DNA of 64,000 nucleotides from Prostheceraeus crozeri (GCA_907163375.1 CAJQUW010005269.1:24048-88047); one strand, 5' to 3'. Shown: positions 44,641-56,799, numbered from the stretch's first letter. Numbers and translations: made by a program. The notes: generated by a model not told the origin, from the letters alone.

Positions 44641-46020
44641 TTTACATTGACATTGATATGTGTGTCCTAAGAGTATAGAGATTTTGGCAACTGTTTTCTT
44701 AACAAGAGACCAAAACTGTGGGGACATATGCACCGTCATTGTTGTGCTGCCATTTTTTTATCACCATTTCGTGAAGTGAGTGAGTCGCGGGGCAAAACTG
44801 TGGTGTAAGAGAAATATTCTTTCACATCCACAGTTTTGCAGACAGTACATTTCGAAAACTGTTGTCTTATAAAAGATTTTGACAACTGTTTTCTTAACAA
44901 CCCTCACAGTTGGACTAGATCTATACGGACTTTTTTCTCAAATGTTACAAAGAACTGAATGTTTTATAATTTAATTTACCTCCATAAACGTGTATTTTTT
45001 GTAATGTTCCTAAGTTATTCAGTTCTATTTGTAGCAGTGGCCAACCGGAAAATCATAAAAAACTGCTTTGTAAAAATATGGAAGAGCTATAATCCATTTT
45101 TTATAGCAAAAAATACATTGAAATATTGATACATGTATATTAGTTGACTTGATTATCGAAATAGGCATTTCATTTTGAGTAAACATTATACAATTCCTTG
45201 AACAAGATTCGGGTTTTTGATTATTTATTCATGTACAAACCAGGGTATAGAAACATTCACCTAATAATTTTGGATATAACGTGTAAATGAGAAGCTAAAT
45301 TATGAAATGAAAATTGTTTATTATCTAGCTGGTATTTCAGATAAGCTTCAGATTCTAATGCGCTTACATGTAGTTACACAAAGTTTTAAAATGTATTAAA
45401 CGTTAATAAAATCATCGATTTAGTTATCTGTTAGGCAGAATTACTAGTTCATTGTTTTGAAAGACTCTATAACACCGAAACCCACAGAATATTGAGCCCA
45501 TTTCGGTGTTACACCGTCGTTCAGAATCTGCAGAATATTTTATTCGGATAAATTTAATGTTGGCAGAATGTTTAGTTAATGAACAACGCCATCGATGCTT
45601 AACACAACTTAAAGATTTGACATTGACATTTGCATTTCAATAGAAATGTGTTTCCTCAAAGACTTTACTGGACATTATGACAAGATTATCCTTCTCTTCC
45701 AATGATTTATTGTGATCCCCGTTAAACTTCTTACAATGTGCTTAATTGTTTATTTGTTGAACATCTTACCGACCTAATGTACACAGTGAGAGATGTTTAG
45801 AAAGCCCTTTTTATTACCTTTCTATGAAGTGATTAAGTGTCGGGCAAAACTGTGGTGTAAGAGAATAATTCACACAGTTTCGCAGACTGCAATCTGAAAA
45901 ATGTGGTGTAAGAGAATTTGATGACTAGTTTTCTTAACACTAAAACGAAACTGTGGAGACATGTACACCCTCACTGTGGTGTAATGTAGGGGTAAGAAAC
46001 TGTGGTGTAATTCGGTTGCA
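44641..46020. repeat. Region with repeated AACTGTGGTGTAAGAG words (family E)
   Basis: GCAAAACTGTGGTGTAAGAGAA occurs near 44804 and, with variation, near 45845; related words at 44710, 45890, 45950 and 45995. TTTTCTTAACA and ACATTGACATT are shared between 44645-44890 and 45620-45960. This suggests two diverged copies of a roughly 300-400 bp repeat around a unique AT-rich centre. It is not coding. Confidence 0.5.
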
Positions 46021-46030
46021 CCACGAGTCA

Positions 46031-46745
46031 ATTGTATTACCGCCTGCAACGCATCATTGATATTGTCTTGCTGTCTCGATGCGAGTTAACTCGGGCTCAG
46101 TTTCTCATTGTATTACCGCCTGCAATGCATCATTGATATTGTCTTGCTGTCTCGATGCGAGTTAACTCGGGCTCAGTTTCTCATTGTATTACCGCCTGCA
46201 ATGCATCATTGATATTGTCTTGCTGTCTCGATGCGAGTTAACTCGGGCTCAGTTTCTCATTGTATTACCGCCTGCAATGCATCATTGATATTGTCTTGCT
46301 GTCTCGATGCGAGTTAACTCGGGCTCAGTTTCTCATTGTATTACCGCCTGCAACGCACCAGTGATATTGTCTTGCTGTCTCGATGCGAGTTAACTCGGGC
46401 TCAGTTTCTCATTGTATTACCGCCTGCAACGCATCATTGATATTGTCTTGCTGTCTCGATGCGAGTTAACTCGGGCTCAGTTTCTCATTGTATTACCGCC
46501 TGCAACGCACCAGTGATATTGTCTTGCTGTCTCGATGCGAGTTAACTCGGGCTCAGTTTCTCATTGTATTACCGCCTGCAATGCATCATTGATATTGTCT
46601 TGCTGTCTCGATGCGAGTTAACCTGGGCTCAGTTTCTCATTGTATTACCGCCTGCAACGCACCAGTGATATTGTCTTGCTGTCTCGATGCGAGTTAACTC
46701 GGGCTCAGTTTCTCATTGTATTACCGCCTGCAACGCACCAGTGAT
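46031..46745. repeat. Tandem repeat, 76-bp unit, about 9.4 copies
   Basis: Units start at 46031, 46107, 46183 and so on every 76 bp to 46715. Each contains ATTACCGCCTGCAA, GATATTGTCTTGC, TGTCTCGATGCGAGTTAAC and GGCTCAGTTTCTC. Two site variants alternate irregularly: GCATCATTGATATT and GCACCAGTGATATT. Copies are otherwise almost identical, with one changed base pair at 46622-46623, indicating recent amplification or homogenisation. The unit is GC-richer than the surroundings and includes a GAGTTAACTC palindrome. Confidence 0.95.
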
Positions 46746-48298
46746 ATCAGTCATCGATCTCTGTATTATCGATACTACATATCCATATATTTACAATTAT
46801 CCATCCTGAATGGTCATATTTTCAATTTGATGCAGACCTATACAATACAAGATGATACAGAAAAGTCGATTATTTTCTCATCATCGGTGCTTCATCTGCT
46901 GTTAACAAATATTTAGAGAAGCTAAATGTCAAGTTTTGATGATTTGTTGGCATTCAGAATGAAGAAAAAATATAAATTTATAGTATGGACCGCAGTAGTT
47001 GCGCTATTACTGTCACCGCCTCAGTTAATGGTTAATTGTTCTCGAGCAAGTAATATACTTAATTCCCATTTATAATGGACTATTTATAATTTGTAGTATG
47101 CTATTTTATATTTCTAATTGTAAATTAAAATCTACAGTAATTTACATTTGTCGTATACTTGTGAAACACAGGTACTGCTGAGCACAATTAAAAGGGGCTC
47201 ACATAATTCATCACTTTAGAAAAGACTAGATCGTGTGATATAATGAGCTTGATATCGTAAAAAGGGAAACTCTAATTAACTTTCAAGCCAGTTTTTGTTT
47301 TCAGAAATTGATGGCATCGAACAATCAATTGAATTATTTTGTCATCACCATTTCAATAGTAGTATCTTAGTATTATCGTCCTAGTTGAAAATTGTGTAAT
47401 AAATCATAATTTATTAGATCTATAGGATCCAGAGCGCATAAATATGAATATACATGTATACTTAAAACATAGAGATCCTTACTCCAGTATGGAGTAGGAT
47501 GCGTAATACTTACAACGGCTAGTCGACTCAACTTCTAAAGGGACGAGAAATAAAACTTTTAAAAATTGCAGCGTTGCATACAACGAGGTCGCTGCGACCC
47601 CATCTCATACTCGGAACATTTTGTGCTAGATCAAGCACTTCATTCATTATTCATGAACAATGGCAGGTAGATTTACTATCAAACATCTGCCCCTTAATAC
47701 ACACAAGAAAGTATGATGCAGGCCTAGAGTTCCCAAGGTGATCAATACATACTGCGTGACAAAAATATCTCAAAAAACACTTAGGATAAATTATTTTCAT
47801 TAAAGAAGGAGCATCAAAACTATAACTTTCGAAGATAACAATTTATTTCACACATATCTAGCAACTTGCATGCCCCCCCTAGCATTATAATGCAAGCTCA
47901 AATTCCATTGTTCGTAGAGTTCACCCCCATTTCTCTTGCTCAATGTGTTCTCATTGCTATTCATCCAATCTTTCGGAAATTGCAGAGGTATTATCACTTG
48001 TCTGGTGTCATCTGTACAGCTGCACATTGTTATCTTGGAATAAAAGATGCAACTTTTCCTTCTTTTTCCATCTTCATATGGCTATGCTAGAGAGGGCACC
48101 TAGAAATTTGTTTGCGAGTAAGATTGACTATTACACATTTTAGAGCTGCCATTGATTAGAAATGAGAAGTGGTAAGTTTTTTTCTGTCAGGTATTATAGC
48201 TTTTGATACTTGTGTTCATATTTACGAGAAGAAACACTGCAATATTCGATATAGCGTCATACCGTGAGTTATGTCACATTTCTCTCAGTAGGTATAGT
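46746..48298. other. No gene recognised
   Basis: Open frames of 60-75 codons (for example 47866-48143) lack recognised domains; sequence is AT-rich. Confidence 0.4.
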
Positions 48299-48302
48299 TT
48301 AA

Positions 48303-48641
48303 CCCTCAGAGACCGGAGCTTTTTCACAGTGGACCCCTTTTACAAATTCTTAGTTTACCTGCTTAAATCGATATCAAATCATTAGGAAAGTTGATTTTAA
48401 GTAAAACAATTTCTTGTGGGACTTTCTACACCCTCTGAGACCTCAGGGGGGTTCAGTAGATACCCTTGGCCTATCTACCATACTTCTACTGATTCAATCG
48501 AAATGAAATAGCACATACCGATTCACTGTCAAAATGATTTTACATGGGCATGAGAGGTTGATATATATATCCTCGGCACGAAAAATGAAATAGAAAAATA
48601 TGACTCCGGGGTCCACTGGACCCCCGTCAGGTCTTTGAGGG
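48303..48641. mobile_element. TTAA-flanked MITE, piggyBac type
   Basis: Ends CCCTCAGAGACC and the complement of the right end, CCCTCAAAGACC (11 of 12 identical), are directly flanked by TTAA at 48299-48302 and 48642-48645. Subterminal GTGGACCCC and GGGGTCCAC extend the inverted symmetry. The 339-bp element has no ORF. It must have been moved by a piggyBac-type transposase supplied elsewhere. Confidence 0.85.
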
Positions 48642-48702
48642 TTAAAGCTATCATATATTCTCTTGATAAAGTTAACTCAGGATTTTCGGGAATTGATGTA
48701 CA

Positions 48703-50454
48703 GGGTGACTCAAAAGTCTTAATCGGGTTTCAAGTCAAGATTTCTCAGTAAGTATTTGCACTAGAAACTCAATTTTTCGTTTATACTGTAGAGGAAGAAC
48801 CAGAATTTTAGTAACATATCGCAATTTGTGAAAAAAATCAAGTTAGAGGTCGAACTACTTGCTCATTCATTTTATGGAGGTCAACCAATTTATCAAATGG
48901 TATGAAACATTGTCCGCTTACGATTTGTTTCTCATTGACTACAACCACATGCTAATACTTCATCATTAAATTTGATTGATCAAGTGACCTGCTAAGTGTG
49001 AACAAGACTTAATGCACATGCGTCCATTGAAATAATAGCGGAAAGTTAATACGAAGGCATAATGAAGAAGGACAACAAAGAAGAATGCTAAGCTATCCAT
49101 TTCCATTAATGTGTGATTGGTACTTATGATAATTATCGAACTTCTACATTAGCTCAATAATTATGCATGACGTCCAAATGTCGTTGAATTGAAGCATAAG
49201 CATAGATATCTGTGAAAAGACTGATTTCGGAAACCGTTTAGTACTTAATAGCTGCTGATATTCACTTTTCTATCATAGAAACCAGTGATGTTATCTGTGC
49301 AAGATCGGATCAACGTTGTGTTGCTTATGGCTAAGCATAAGTCCGTAACTACCGCCCGACGGGAGTGGCCAAGAAATTTCACATCAAAGCCACCTTCTGA
49401 AAGCACATTCCGACTTGTGTTTAAGAAATTTAATGAGACGGGTTCTGTCCAAGATGCTGAGCGAAGTGGTCGCCCATCCCTTGATGAGGATGATGTTTTA
49501 CGTGTGAAAGAGGAGTTTGAGAACAATCCAAAATCGTCGGTGCGGGATGCAGCTAATCAGCTTGACATGCCACGCGAGACTGTTCGACGTACTCTGAAGC
49601 GAACAATTGGCATGAAATCATTTCACATTTCCCGTGTTCATGAACTGTTGCCAGACGACTATGAACCAAGGCTTCAGTTTTGTGAAGAAATTAGCCGGCT
49701 ATGTGATGATCCCAGCTTCATCCACAAGCTATGTTTTTCTGACGAGGCCATCTTTCATCTGAATGGCATAATTAACAGTCGCAACTGTGTGATTTGGGAC
49801 TATGAGAATCCACATTTATGTGACGAGATTCCTCGAAAGTCGAAAGGCTTGGTGGTCTGGGCGGCCATGTTTTGCGACCGGATCATCGGACCTTACTTCT
49901 TTGAAACAACGGTGACGAAAGACTCCTATCTCGAGATGCTGAGGGATTATTTCATTCCTGAACTGAAGAGACTACGAAGATTTTCCACGACAGTCTTCCA
50001 ACAAGATGGCGCTCCTCCTCATTGGGGTCTGAATGTGAGAGAATTTCTCAACATCCAATTCCCTAATCGATGGATTGGCAGGAACGGTCCCATCCACTGG
50101 CCAGCTAGGAGCCCAGATTTGACGCCTCTTGATTATTTTTTGTGGGGTCATACCAAGGAGATGGTGTACAAGAATAGGCCAACAGACAACGAAGAGCTGC
50201 GAGTGAAGATTGCAGAAGCAGTCCAGTCCGTGACGAAAGTCACGATCAACAAGACTTTTGAAAACTTTCAAAAAAGAGTCATTCTTTGTAATGAAGTAAA
50301 CGGAGCTCACTTCCAGCATATATTGTAAAAATGCAAGTCTCTTTGGAAATTCTGGTTCTTCCTCTACAGTATAAACGAAAAATTGAGTTTGTAGTGCAAA
50401 TACTTACAGAGAAATCTCAATTTGAAACCCGATTAAGACTTTTGAGTCACCCTG
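48703..50454 (+). mobile_element. Complete mariner-like transposon, possibly autonomous
   Basis: Starts CAGGGTGACTCAAAAGTCTT and ends with its complement; TA on both sides (48701-48702, 50455-50456). Inverted repeats extend about 108 bp with only a few differences, the first 33 bases being identical. Length 1752 bp, with a full transposase frame. It is the youngest-looking DNA transposon in the window. Confidence 0.95.
49288..50328 (+). CDS. Mariner-like transposase, intact open reading frame (346 aa)
   Basis: Cut-and-paste transposase of the IS630/Tc1/mariner superfamily, complete from ATG 49288 to the stop at 50326-50328, with no frameshift. N-terminal half: HTH regions (residues about 5-50 and 65-108) with a GRPS hinge (SGRPSLDEDD). 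Catalytic domain: Asp152 in CFSDEAIFHLNG, Asp240 in FQQDGAPPHWG, Asp277 in ARSPDLTPLDYFLWG; I count 36 residues between the last two. The third residue is Asp, as in mariner/maT-type enzymes, not Glu as in Tc1. It lies about 585 bp inside the left terminus and 126 bp from the right. The frameshifted relative at 21470 shares its layout. It can plausibly produce an active enzyme, but activity is not shown by sequence alone. Confidence 0.9.
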   Translation: MLSVQDRINVVLLMAKHKSVTTARREWPRNFTSKPPSESTFRLVFKKFNETGSVQDAERSGRPSLDEDDVLRVKEEFENNPKSSVRDAANQLDMPRETVRRTLKRTIGMKSFHISRVHELLPDDYEPRLQFCEEISRLCDDPSFIHKLCFSDEAIFHLNGIINSRNCVIWDYENPHLCDEIPRKSKGLVVWAAMFCDRIIGPYFFETTVTKDSYLEMLRDYFIPELKRLRRFSTTVFQQDGAPPHWGLNVREFLNIQFPNRWIGRNGPIHWPARSPDLTPLDYFLWGHTKEMVYKNRPTDNEELRVKIAEAVQSVTKVTINKTFENFQKRVILCNEVNGAHFQHIL

Positions 50455-52206
50455 TATATCGCTTTGTGAGAAAAGCCTAGAGACAAAGCTTAGAAATGTC
50501 AATTTATTCGTCTCTCAGATTGGACTTCATGATATTCTACAAATACCAAAAAATCAAAAAGAATCAGAAATTACTCACCTCTTATGAATTGGCAAATGTT
50601 TGATAATAATTCAGAAACCAAAAATCATGAAAACTGGCGAAGTCTGGAGGCTAGGTAGATGCTCAAATTTAAATACCAGTCAACTTTCTATCAGTGCAAC
50701 TTGTGAGCATATAAATATCAAACATCTGCAAAGTTTCAAAGAAATATCATATTATGCAACGGGTGTGCAATGTCAGATTAATTATACGTGTCTGTAGAAA
50801 TATAATCCGCTGCTGTATGGTTATTATCTGCGAATGAACAGATAAGCCCAGATATTTGAAGGTGCATGGACGAGACAGGGACTCCTGCATATACATATAG
50901 CAACACCTGAACGGAACGCAAAGTTACATTTCTACATAATACGGCCGATTCTGCTGTAGATTGAGAGAAATTCGTTTTTATTGAGTGGAATTGTTATCAT
51001 TTTATAAGACAGTGTTATAGGAGTCCATATGTACATGTATGTAGGAGCCGATAGAAATGGATCTACGTCGATGCATTTCTAACTCACCAGTGATATCGGA
51101 ACAGGTGCCGCATTCGTGGACTCTTTTGCCCTGTATGACCGCAGGTGTGAATTAAATCATGCTATTTATATCAGCAGAAGGTTGTTTCGATGCGAAATGG
51201 AAATAGATAATTAGGTCACTTGTGACGCTAAGATTATTTGTCTAGCACTCACTAGGCTAGAAGTTTCTTGACAGTTAGAAACCTTTTATGCATTGCAAAT
51301 GCTAGTGTTTGCTAGGGGTAGCAAACACTACCTAGCACTCACTAGGAAGTTCATCCTAGATAGTGTTGGCTTTTTATGCATACCAGCCTATATAATGACG
51401 GATTTGTCGCGGTAGCGAGTGATTGAGCGAGCGAGGTTTTCAGTCGTTCACGAGCTGAAGAACGATCCGAGCTGCAGAATCTCAAAATATATTAAGCTTA
51501 TTCGATATACATGTATCGACTATGCATCTTTCGGCTACAATTTACTCTTGTACATGTGCATTAAAATGAAAAATTGTAGATTCTGATACCTGGATGTGCC
51601 TACATGTAGATCTCTATGGAAAGTATTGGAGATCGGCAGATGCTGCAGATGCCTATTTTCAAATATTTAATTGAAAACTAAATTATATATTTTTTTAATT
51701 TATATAAGAAACTAAGTTTATGTAAATTAATTCATATATTTTAACGAAAACCGCGCATATTCTGTGGCATTTTTACGAATGCAAATATGAAGAAATTCTG
51801 TTTTGAGATGCACAACACAATTGGATATTACTTAAATTTCCTCGGGGATTCAGTATACTCGTATATACAACTTTTTCACACATTACTGACATTTTTCGTC
51901 GACACGTTAGATTACCAGTTATTATAAGTGCTAAATGATACTTTTTGAGAACAAAACTTTTGATAGCATTGTGAAATATTTACTGCATCATCAGATGAGA
52001 ATGAGAACAACTGAATATTCATTAACTGTGCATGAGTATCTCAAATTTACTCCGGACATAGGTGCATGATTAAATAGGGAGTGGTGCTGATGTTGAGTAA
52101 TGTGGAAAAGGTCTGCCTGATATTCCAGAAATTTGATGAAATAGCAATTATTCAGGTACATTCTGATTTCTCTACTTGGAATACAAATGTTTAATTATTC
52201 TATTAA
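50455..52206. other. No gene recognised; hairpin at 51303-51330
   Basis: AT-rich non-coding sequence. A perfect 12-bp stem (TAGTGTTTGCTA) with a GGGG loop lies at 51303-51330, within a zone repeating CTAGCACTCACTAGG words (51243-51352). Confidence 0.5.
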
Positions 52207-52441
52207 CAAAAAGTGAAAATCTTCTTTGAGTTTGAGAATTTGAAGAGAACGCTAAGAAGGCGGGTCTTTCATGCGATTATTTTCACTGAGCTCTCGCTGC
52301 CTCTTTGCTTGATTGTAGAGCCAGTTTCTGCCGTGTCTCGCTGGCAGCGAGAGCAAGCAGTGAAAATAATTGCATGAATGACTTGCGCCTTCTTAACGTT
52401 CTATTCGAATTCACAAACTCAAAGAAGATTTTCACATTTTG
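52207..52441. mobile_element. Foldback-type element with 100-bp arms
   Basis: Left arm 52207-52302 pairs with 52342-52441: GTGAAAATCTTCTTTGAGTT, AAGAAGGCG, ATTATTTTCACTG and GCTCTCGCTGCC are all mirrored. The loop is about 40 bp. A third half-copy lies at 52492-52590 in the orientation of the right arm. It is non-coding. Confidence 0.75.
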
Positions 52442-52491
52442 GAAGTTGTGACTGCCTTACTTGTGATTATCTTACTGCTGCATTGTTCAAT

Positions 52492-52590
52492 CAGTTTCTG
52501 CCGTGTCCTGCTACAAAGTGGCAGTGAGAGCTCAGTGAAAATAAACGCATGTATGACTTCCGCCTTCTAGACGCTTTATTCTATTTACAA
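52492..52590. repeat. Half copy of the 52207-52441 foldback element
   Basis: CAGTTTCTGCCGTGT, CAGTGAAAATAA and GCATGTATGACTT follow the loop and right arm of the foldback element with moderate divergence. Confidence 0.65.
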
Positions 52591-53374
52591 AATGTTTTGA
52601 AATATGAATGTTGAAATCCAGTATACGTATCATAAACATAATTAATAAACTGCTTCCACCTATATTATAAATTTGCCGCTGTCGTCCGGGAAGTGCATGG
52701 AAAATAAACTGAGTGAACTGATTGTGAACTGAGAAGGTAGAGTGAATTTAAAATGAAAGGCCAGCTGAGTGAAGGGTAAAATATGTCAAATGAACTAGAA
52801 ACTGAGTGAACTGAAGCAATTACATCGTTCGAATTCATTGACCGAGACAGTGGAAAGCAATCGTTGAATCGAGATAAAGTCATGCTCATAAACGTCGCGT
52901 AACGATAACGGTTGATAGTAGTTAAAGCTAGACTGTAGCTTTGTATTACACCTGTCTTCACCGACCTAGGTCATATTCTGGGGACGTACATGTAGACAAT
53001 TTAGCAATTTCAAACTCTGCACTGTAAAACCAAACCCTGTCACATAAGTGACCAATAATGTTCCCCAACGCATACTCGTCGTATGAGTCACACTTGTTCA
53101 CATGTTTTGTGACTTCCATGTGTATACGACGAGCACTTAACACATTCACTGCCAAGAAGAGTAAACTCGTTGATACCATGGTATGTAGTATAGCGTACAC
53201 ATTGGTCAAAAGGAATGATAATCTTCAAGTACAAGGTAGTCAAATCAGAATAAGATTACAAATACTCAAATTCAAGTAACTGCTGATGCAACAGGATGTC
53301 TAGCTTTTTTAGAACTAACCATTAGCAATGACAGACATAAATGGAATGTTTTGAATATATTGTCTTGGCTTTTT
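52591..53374. other. No gene recognised
   Basis: Contains a CACTGTAAAACC word at 53018, similar to the ends of CACTG-type elements, and CATACTCGTCGTATGAG inverted words at 53068-53085; no boundaries can be defined and no ORF is recognised. Confidence 0.35.
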
Positions 53375-53657
53375 TCATGGTTTGAATGTAGTTGGAAAGA
53401 GCCAATATTGAAAGATGGTGATTTTATTTTCTTTTTTGTTATTTTTTACAATTAATTTCAGTTAACATCCGTTAACTATCTTCAGGTAAAAAGGAAGGAA
53501 GTTATGGTATTAATTTCCTCCAATCACAATTTCCTTCCTTTTTTACCTGAAGATAGTTAACGGATGGTAGCTGAAATTAATTTTAAAAAATAACAAAAAA
53601 TAAAATAAAACCAGCATCTTTCAATATTGGCTCTTTCCAACTACATTCAAAACATGA
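53375..53657. mobile_element. Foldback MITE with 125-bp arms
   Basis: Arms 53375-53500 and 53531-53657 are almost perfectly complementary (TTTGAATGTAGTTGGAAAGA, CCAATATTGAAAGATG, CGTTAACTATCTTCAGGTAA), separated by a 30-bp loop. I cannot define a target duplication. The transcript would form a long hairpin, a potential small-RNA source. Confidence 0.8.
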
Positions 53658-54182
53658 ATGGAATGGACGACATCTTTCGCTTAATAGTTCTACAATATGG
53701 TATTCGGATGTACCCAGAATACCTAAGTCTCTTAGGGGTCATTGGGAATGGAGAGCATGACTATGATTAATTTCAGCGTAGCGGAAAAGCTTGCGGTTTA
53801 TATTCTCTCGTTTTTTTCTTAACCCTTTCACAGCGGCTAATGTATTGAAAAATTATTCCTTCACATGCGGACGGCTCGCTGTGCGAGTCATAAGAAGTTT
53901 TCCTCTCAGTGCGGCATGGCCTGCTCTACGAGCCATAAAATTCAGCGGGAAAACACGTGTTAAAGTGATAAGATAATGAAGGACGAAATGTTGATAACTT
54001 TGGAGAACATTTTTTTACTTGGGGCGTATCGGTATCTCTTATCGCAAAACATGTCATTGTCATCCAAACGTTGACGCGGAAACCCTTTTATCTCAAACAG
54101 TGCATTTGCTAATATTTGGCTAATAAACCTGATTTCTTCAGAACTGATTTTTTTCCAATTGAGATTGTGAACACTGACTATT

Positions 54183-56020
54183 ATGTACCGCAAACGATAT
54201 TCACTGGATCGTACTGTAGAATTGATCTGCCTAAACAGTGACGACGAAATGGATAATGTTAGTGAAAGCGACTCTGATGATTCAGATCAGTTTTCCGTCC
54301 TACCGCAGTTGCCTATGTTGCCGCCCGATCCATCACCTGTTAACTTTACGTCATTCGCCAAAGCTGATTCTCCACCTATTCTCAGGGATTCCTTCGTGTC
54401 CTCCGCTTCGGGCTCAGCTCCCGTTTCTCGCCCGACTTCTGCTCAAATTACCAGTCCGTGGAAATTTGTAGAAGAGGCAAACGATAGTCGCTCGGAGCTC
54501 CCAACCTTTCTCGGTGCCCCAGGTCTTCGAACAACATACGAAGAAACAATGCTGTCAAATACAAGTGATGTTGACATTTTGCAGAAGTGCTCTCAGTTTT
54601 TTTGTCACGGATGAATTAATCGAAACACTTGTGCAATTTACAAATATTCGTGCTCCGATCTGTCTTCAAACAGAAACTCTAAAGCCCCATTCTCGCTTTA
54701 GAAATTGGACTAATTGCTCTTTCGCCGAAATGAAGAAATTTATCGGTGTCGTGCTGCTGATGGGCGTCGTGAGGAAGCCTCAACTCACTGACTACTGGAG
54801 TACTGATGATTTAGTTTGTACTCCATTCCTTTCACCCCACATTTTCTCTTACACGAGATCGTTTTCTCTTGATTTTACATATTATTCGATTCGCAAATTA
54901 TGAAGATTTCGGTGGCGAACAGAATTGTCTTCGTAAGATTCAGCCATTTGTTAACATGATTCGTTCGATTTGTAAGGATGTGTATGGGCCATCTCAGAAT
55001 GTAACTGTGGACGAGTCTTTACTTTTACACAAAGGTCGGCTGTATTTTTCAAACAATACATACCGGCGAAGAGAAGGCGCTTCGGAATCAAAAGTTATTT
55101 TTTATGCGAAAGTGACTCTGGTTTTACATTGAACTTTTCATTTCACACTGTAAAAGCAGATCATGATCAGTTGCCTCCGCTTGTTCTAGTCTCAGTGTAT
55201 CGGAGCGAATCGTTGTTTATCTTTGTGATGAACTATTGGATTTAGGATACACTGTTTTGGTGTGATAATTGGTTCAACAGTGTCACGTTGGCCAATTATT
55301 TATTATCAAGAAGAACGCTTTTAGTCGGCACTATTTGTTCGAACCGTGGTGTCCCGTCCATGCTTCAGGAGGCCGTGGTAAATGTAAGAGAGACAAAGTT
55401 TTTGCGCTCGGACGACTTGCTTCTATCTAAATTTTGTGATAGAAAGTCGTCTGGACAGAAAATTGCTTTTATGATTGACACAAAAACAAAGCTTCTCCTT
55501 CCGATTGTCAGCGTGTTATAAAAGGTGGAAAGAGAATAATTTTTAGAAATAGTAGCCTACTACCATGTCTGAGTATAACAAATTTATGGGAGGAGTTGAT
55601 CGTGCTGATCAAATTTTACATACTTATGACGCAACTCGAAAATCATACCGCTGGTTCCATAAAGTGTGTACATATACATCTTATTCAACGAATGCGCCTC
55701 AATGCCCACATTGCTTATTCCATTTACGGGGGCAAGGAAAATTTTCAAAATTTTTTAATGTCATGTGTTCGCCTCTTTCTGTGTGAAACAGGGGTTGGGA
55801 GGCAATCTCTTATACCTCGAAATGCATCGTGTGCTTCAAACTCGCATTTTCCATCTAAGTTTCAACCAAGAGGAAATAGCATTCATCCGACTAAAAGATG
55901 CCGTGTGTGTGTGTTACTCACTTGGTAGGATTAAAAAACTACCTCATTTTGTGATTCCTGTCCAGGAAAACCGGGTCTTTGTATTACTTCCTGTTTTGGC
56001 AATTACCACTCAAAATAAAT
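54183..56020 (+). pseudogene. piggyBac transposase (frameshifted)
   Basis: Begins at ATG 54183. An acidic N-terminus (ESDSDDSDQF) leads to LPTFLGAPGLRT. Frame changes occur at a T-run near 54600, near 54870 and later. In order I see FIGVVLLMGVVRKPQLTDYW (54746-54805), VTVDESLLLHKGRL with the first catalytic Asp (about 55000), DNWFNSVTLANYLLS with the second (about 55264), an RGVP segment, MIDTKT, and YNKFMGGVDRADQ with the third (about 55572). A Cys-rich zinc-finger tail follows (RCRVC, then FCDSCPGKPGLC in a shifted frame, about 55890-56000). All three Asp residues remain, but at least four frame disruptions and stops inactivate it. Confidence 0.85.
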
Positions 56021-56656
56021 TTCTTTTCACTTCGCATTTTTACTTTCATGGGGTTGATTGGAATATTTAATCATGTGAATGACGACATGTTAGCCATTCA
56101 GACGATACATGGAAGCTCAAGAATAACGCGTGCTCCATCACGACTTGAATGTAGCCCTATTTGATTAAATTTAGAGTAGTCTAAACGTACTTGTATAATT
56201 TGTAATCAATGTGATATAACGTTCAATTCATTGTACGATTTTGGTGGTATCGGAAATACAATGAACATGTACTAAGAGTACTGAGACATAATGAAATTTC
56301 TTTATTCATATAAATATAATAACCAAATAATAAACTCTTGAAGCTCAATCCAGATGTTCAGAGTGAATTAAGCCCAAATACAAAAATGAAAAATTCAGGA
56401 AATTCTTGTAGCTCTGTCCGCCTTGTTTTCTATGTATAGTTTTAAAATTAAGTACGTATGTTGACTACTTGTACATCGCAGTTGATTACATGCAATAATT
56501 TAATAAATGAAACATTATAATTCAATTATAATCATACTTAACTTTCGTAGTTCAGATATATTCATCCACATCAAAATTATTAGTCAACAATAGCTGACTG
56601 CCCACTCGGAAAATTCAAGATGATATACATATAGATCTATTGAGAAATAACTTGGA

Positions 56657-56795
56657 GAGGAAATAACATTCATCCGACTAAAAGATGCCGTGTGTGTTAC
56701 TCACTTGGTAGGAATAAAAAAACTACCGTATTTTGTGATACCTGTCCTAGAAAACCGGGACTTTGCATTACTCCATGTTTTGGTAATAAGACAAG
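56657..56795 (+). repeat. Second copy of the piggyBac zinc-finger tail
   Basis: Repeats 55870-56000 with about 90 percent identity and reads cleanly in one frame: RCRVCYSLGR, VFCDTCPRKPGLC, ITPCFGN. This duplicate preserves the CxxC pattern better than the tail attached to the transposase. It lies within the same TTAA-bounded element. Confidence 0.75.
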
Positions 56796-56799
56796 TAAT

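Noticed and set aside
46031..46745. CRISPR-like array
   Set aside because: Units are continuous 76-bp tandem repeats without distinct spacers, in an animal genome.
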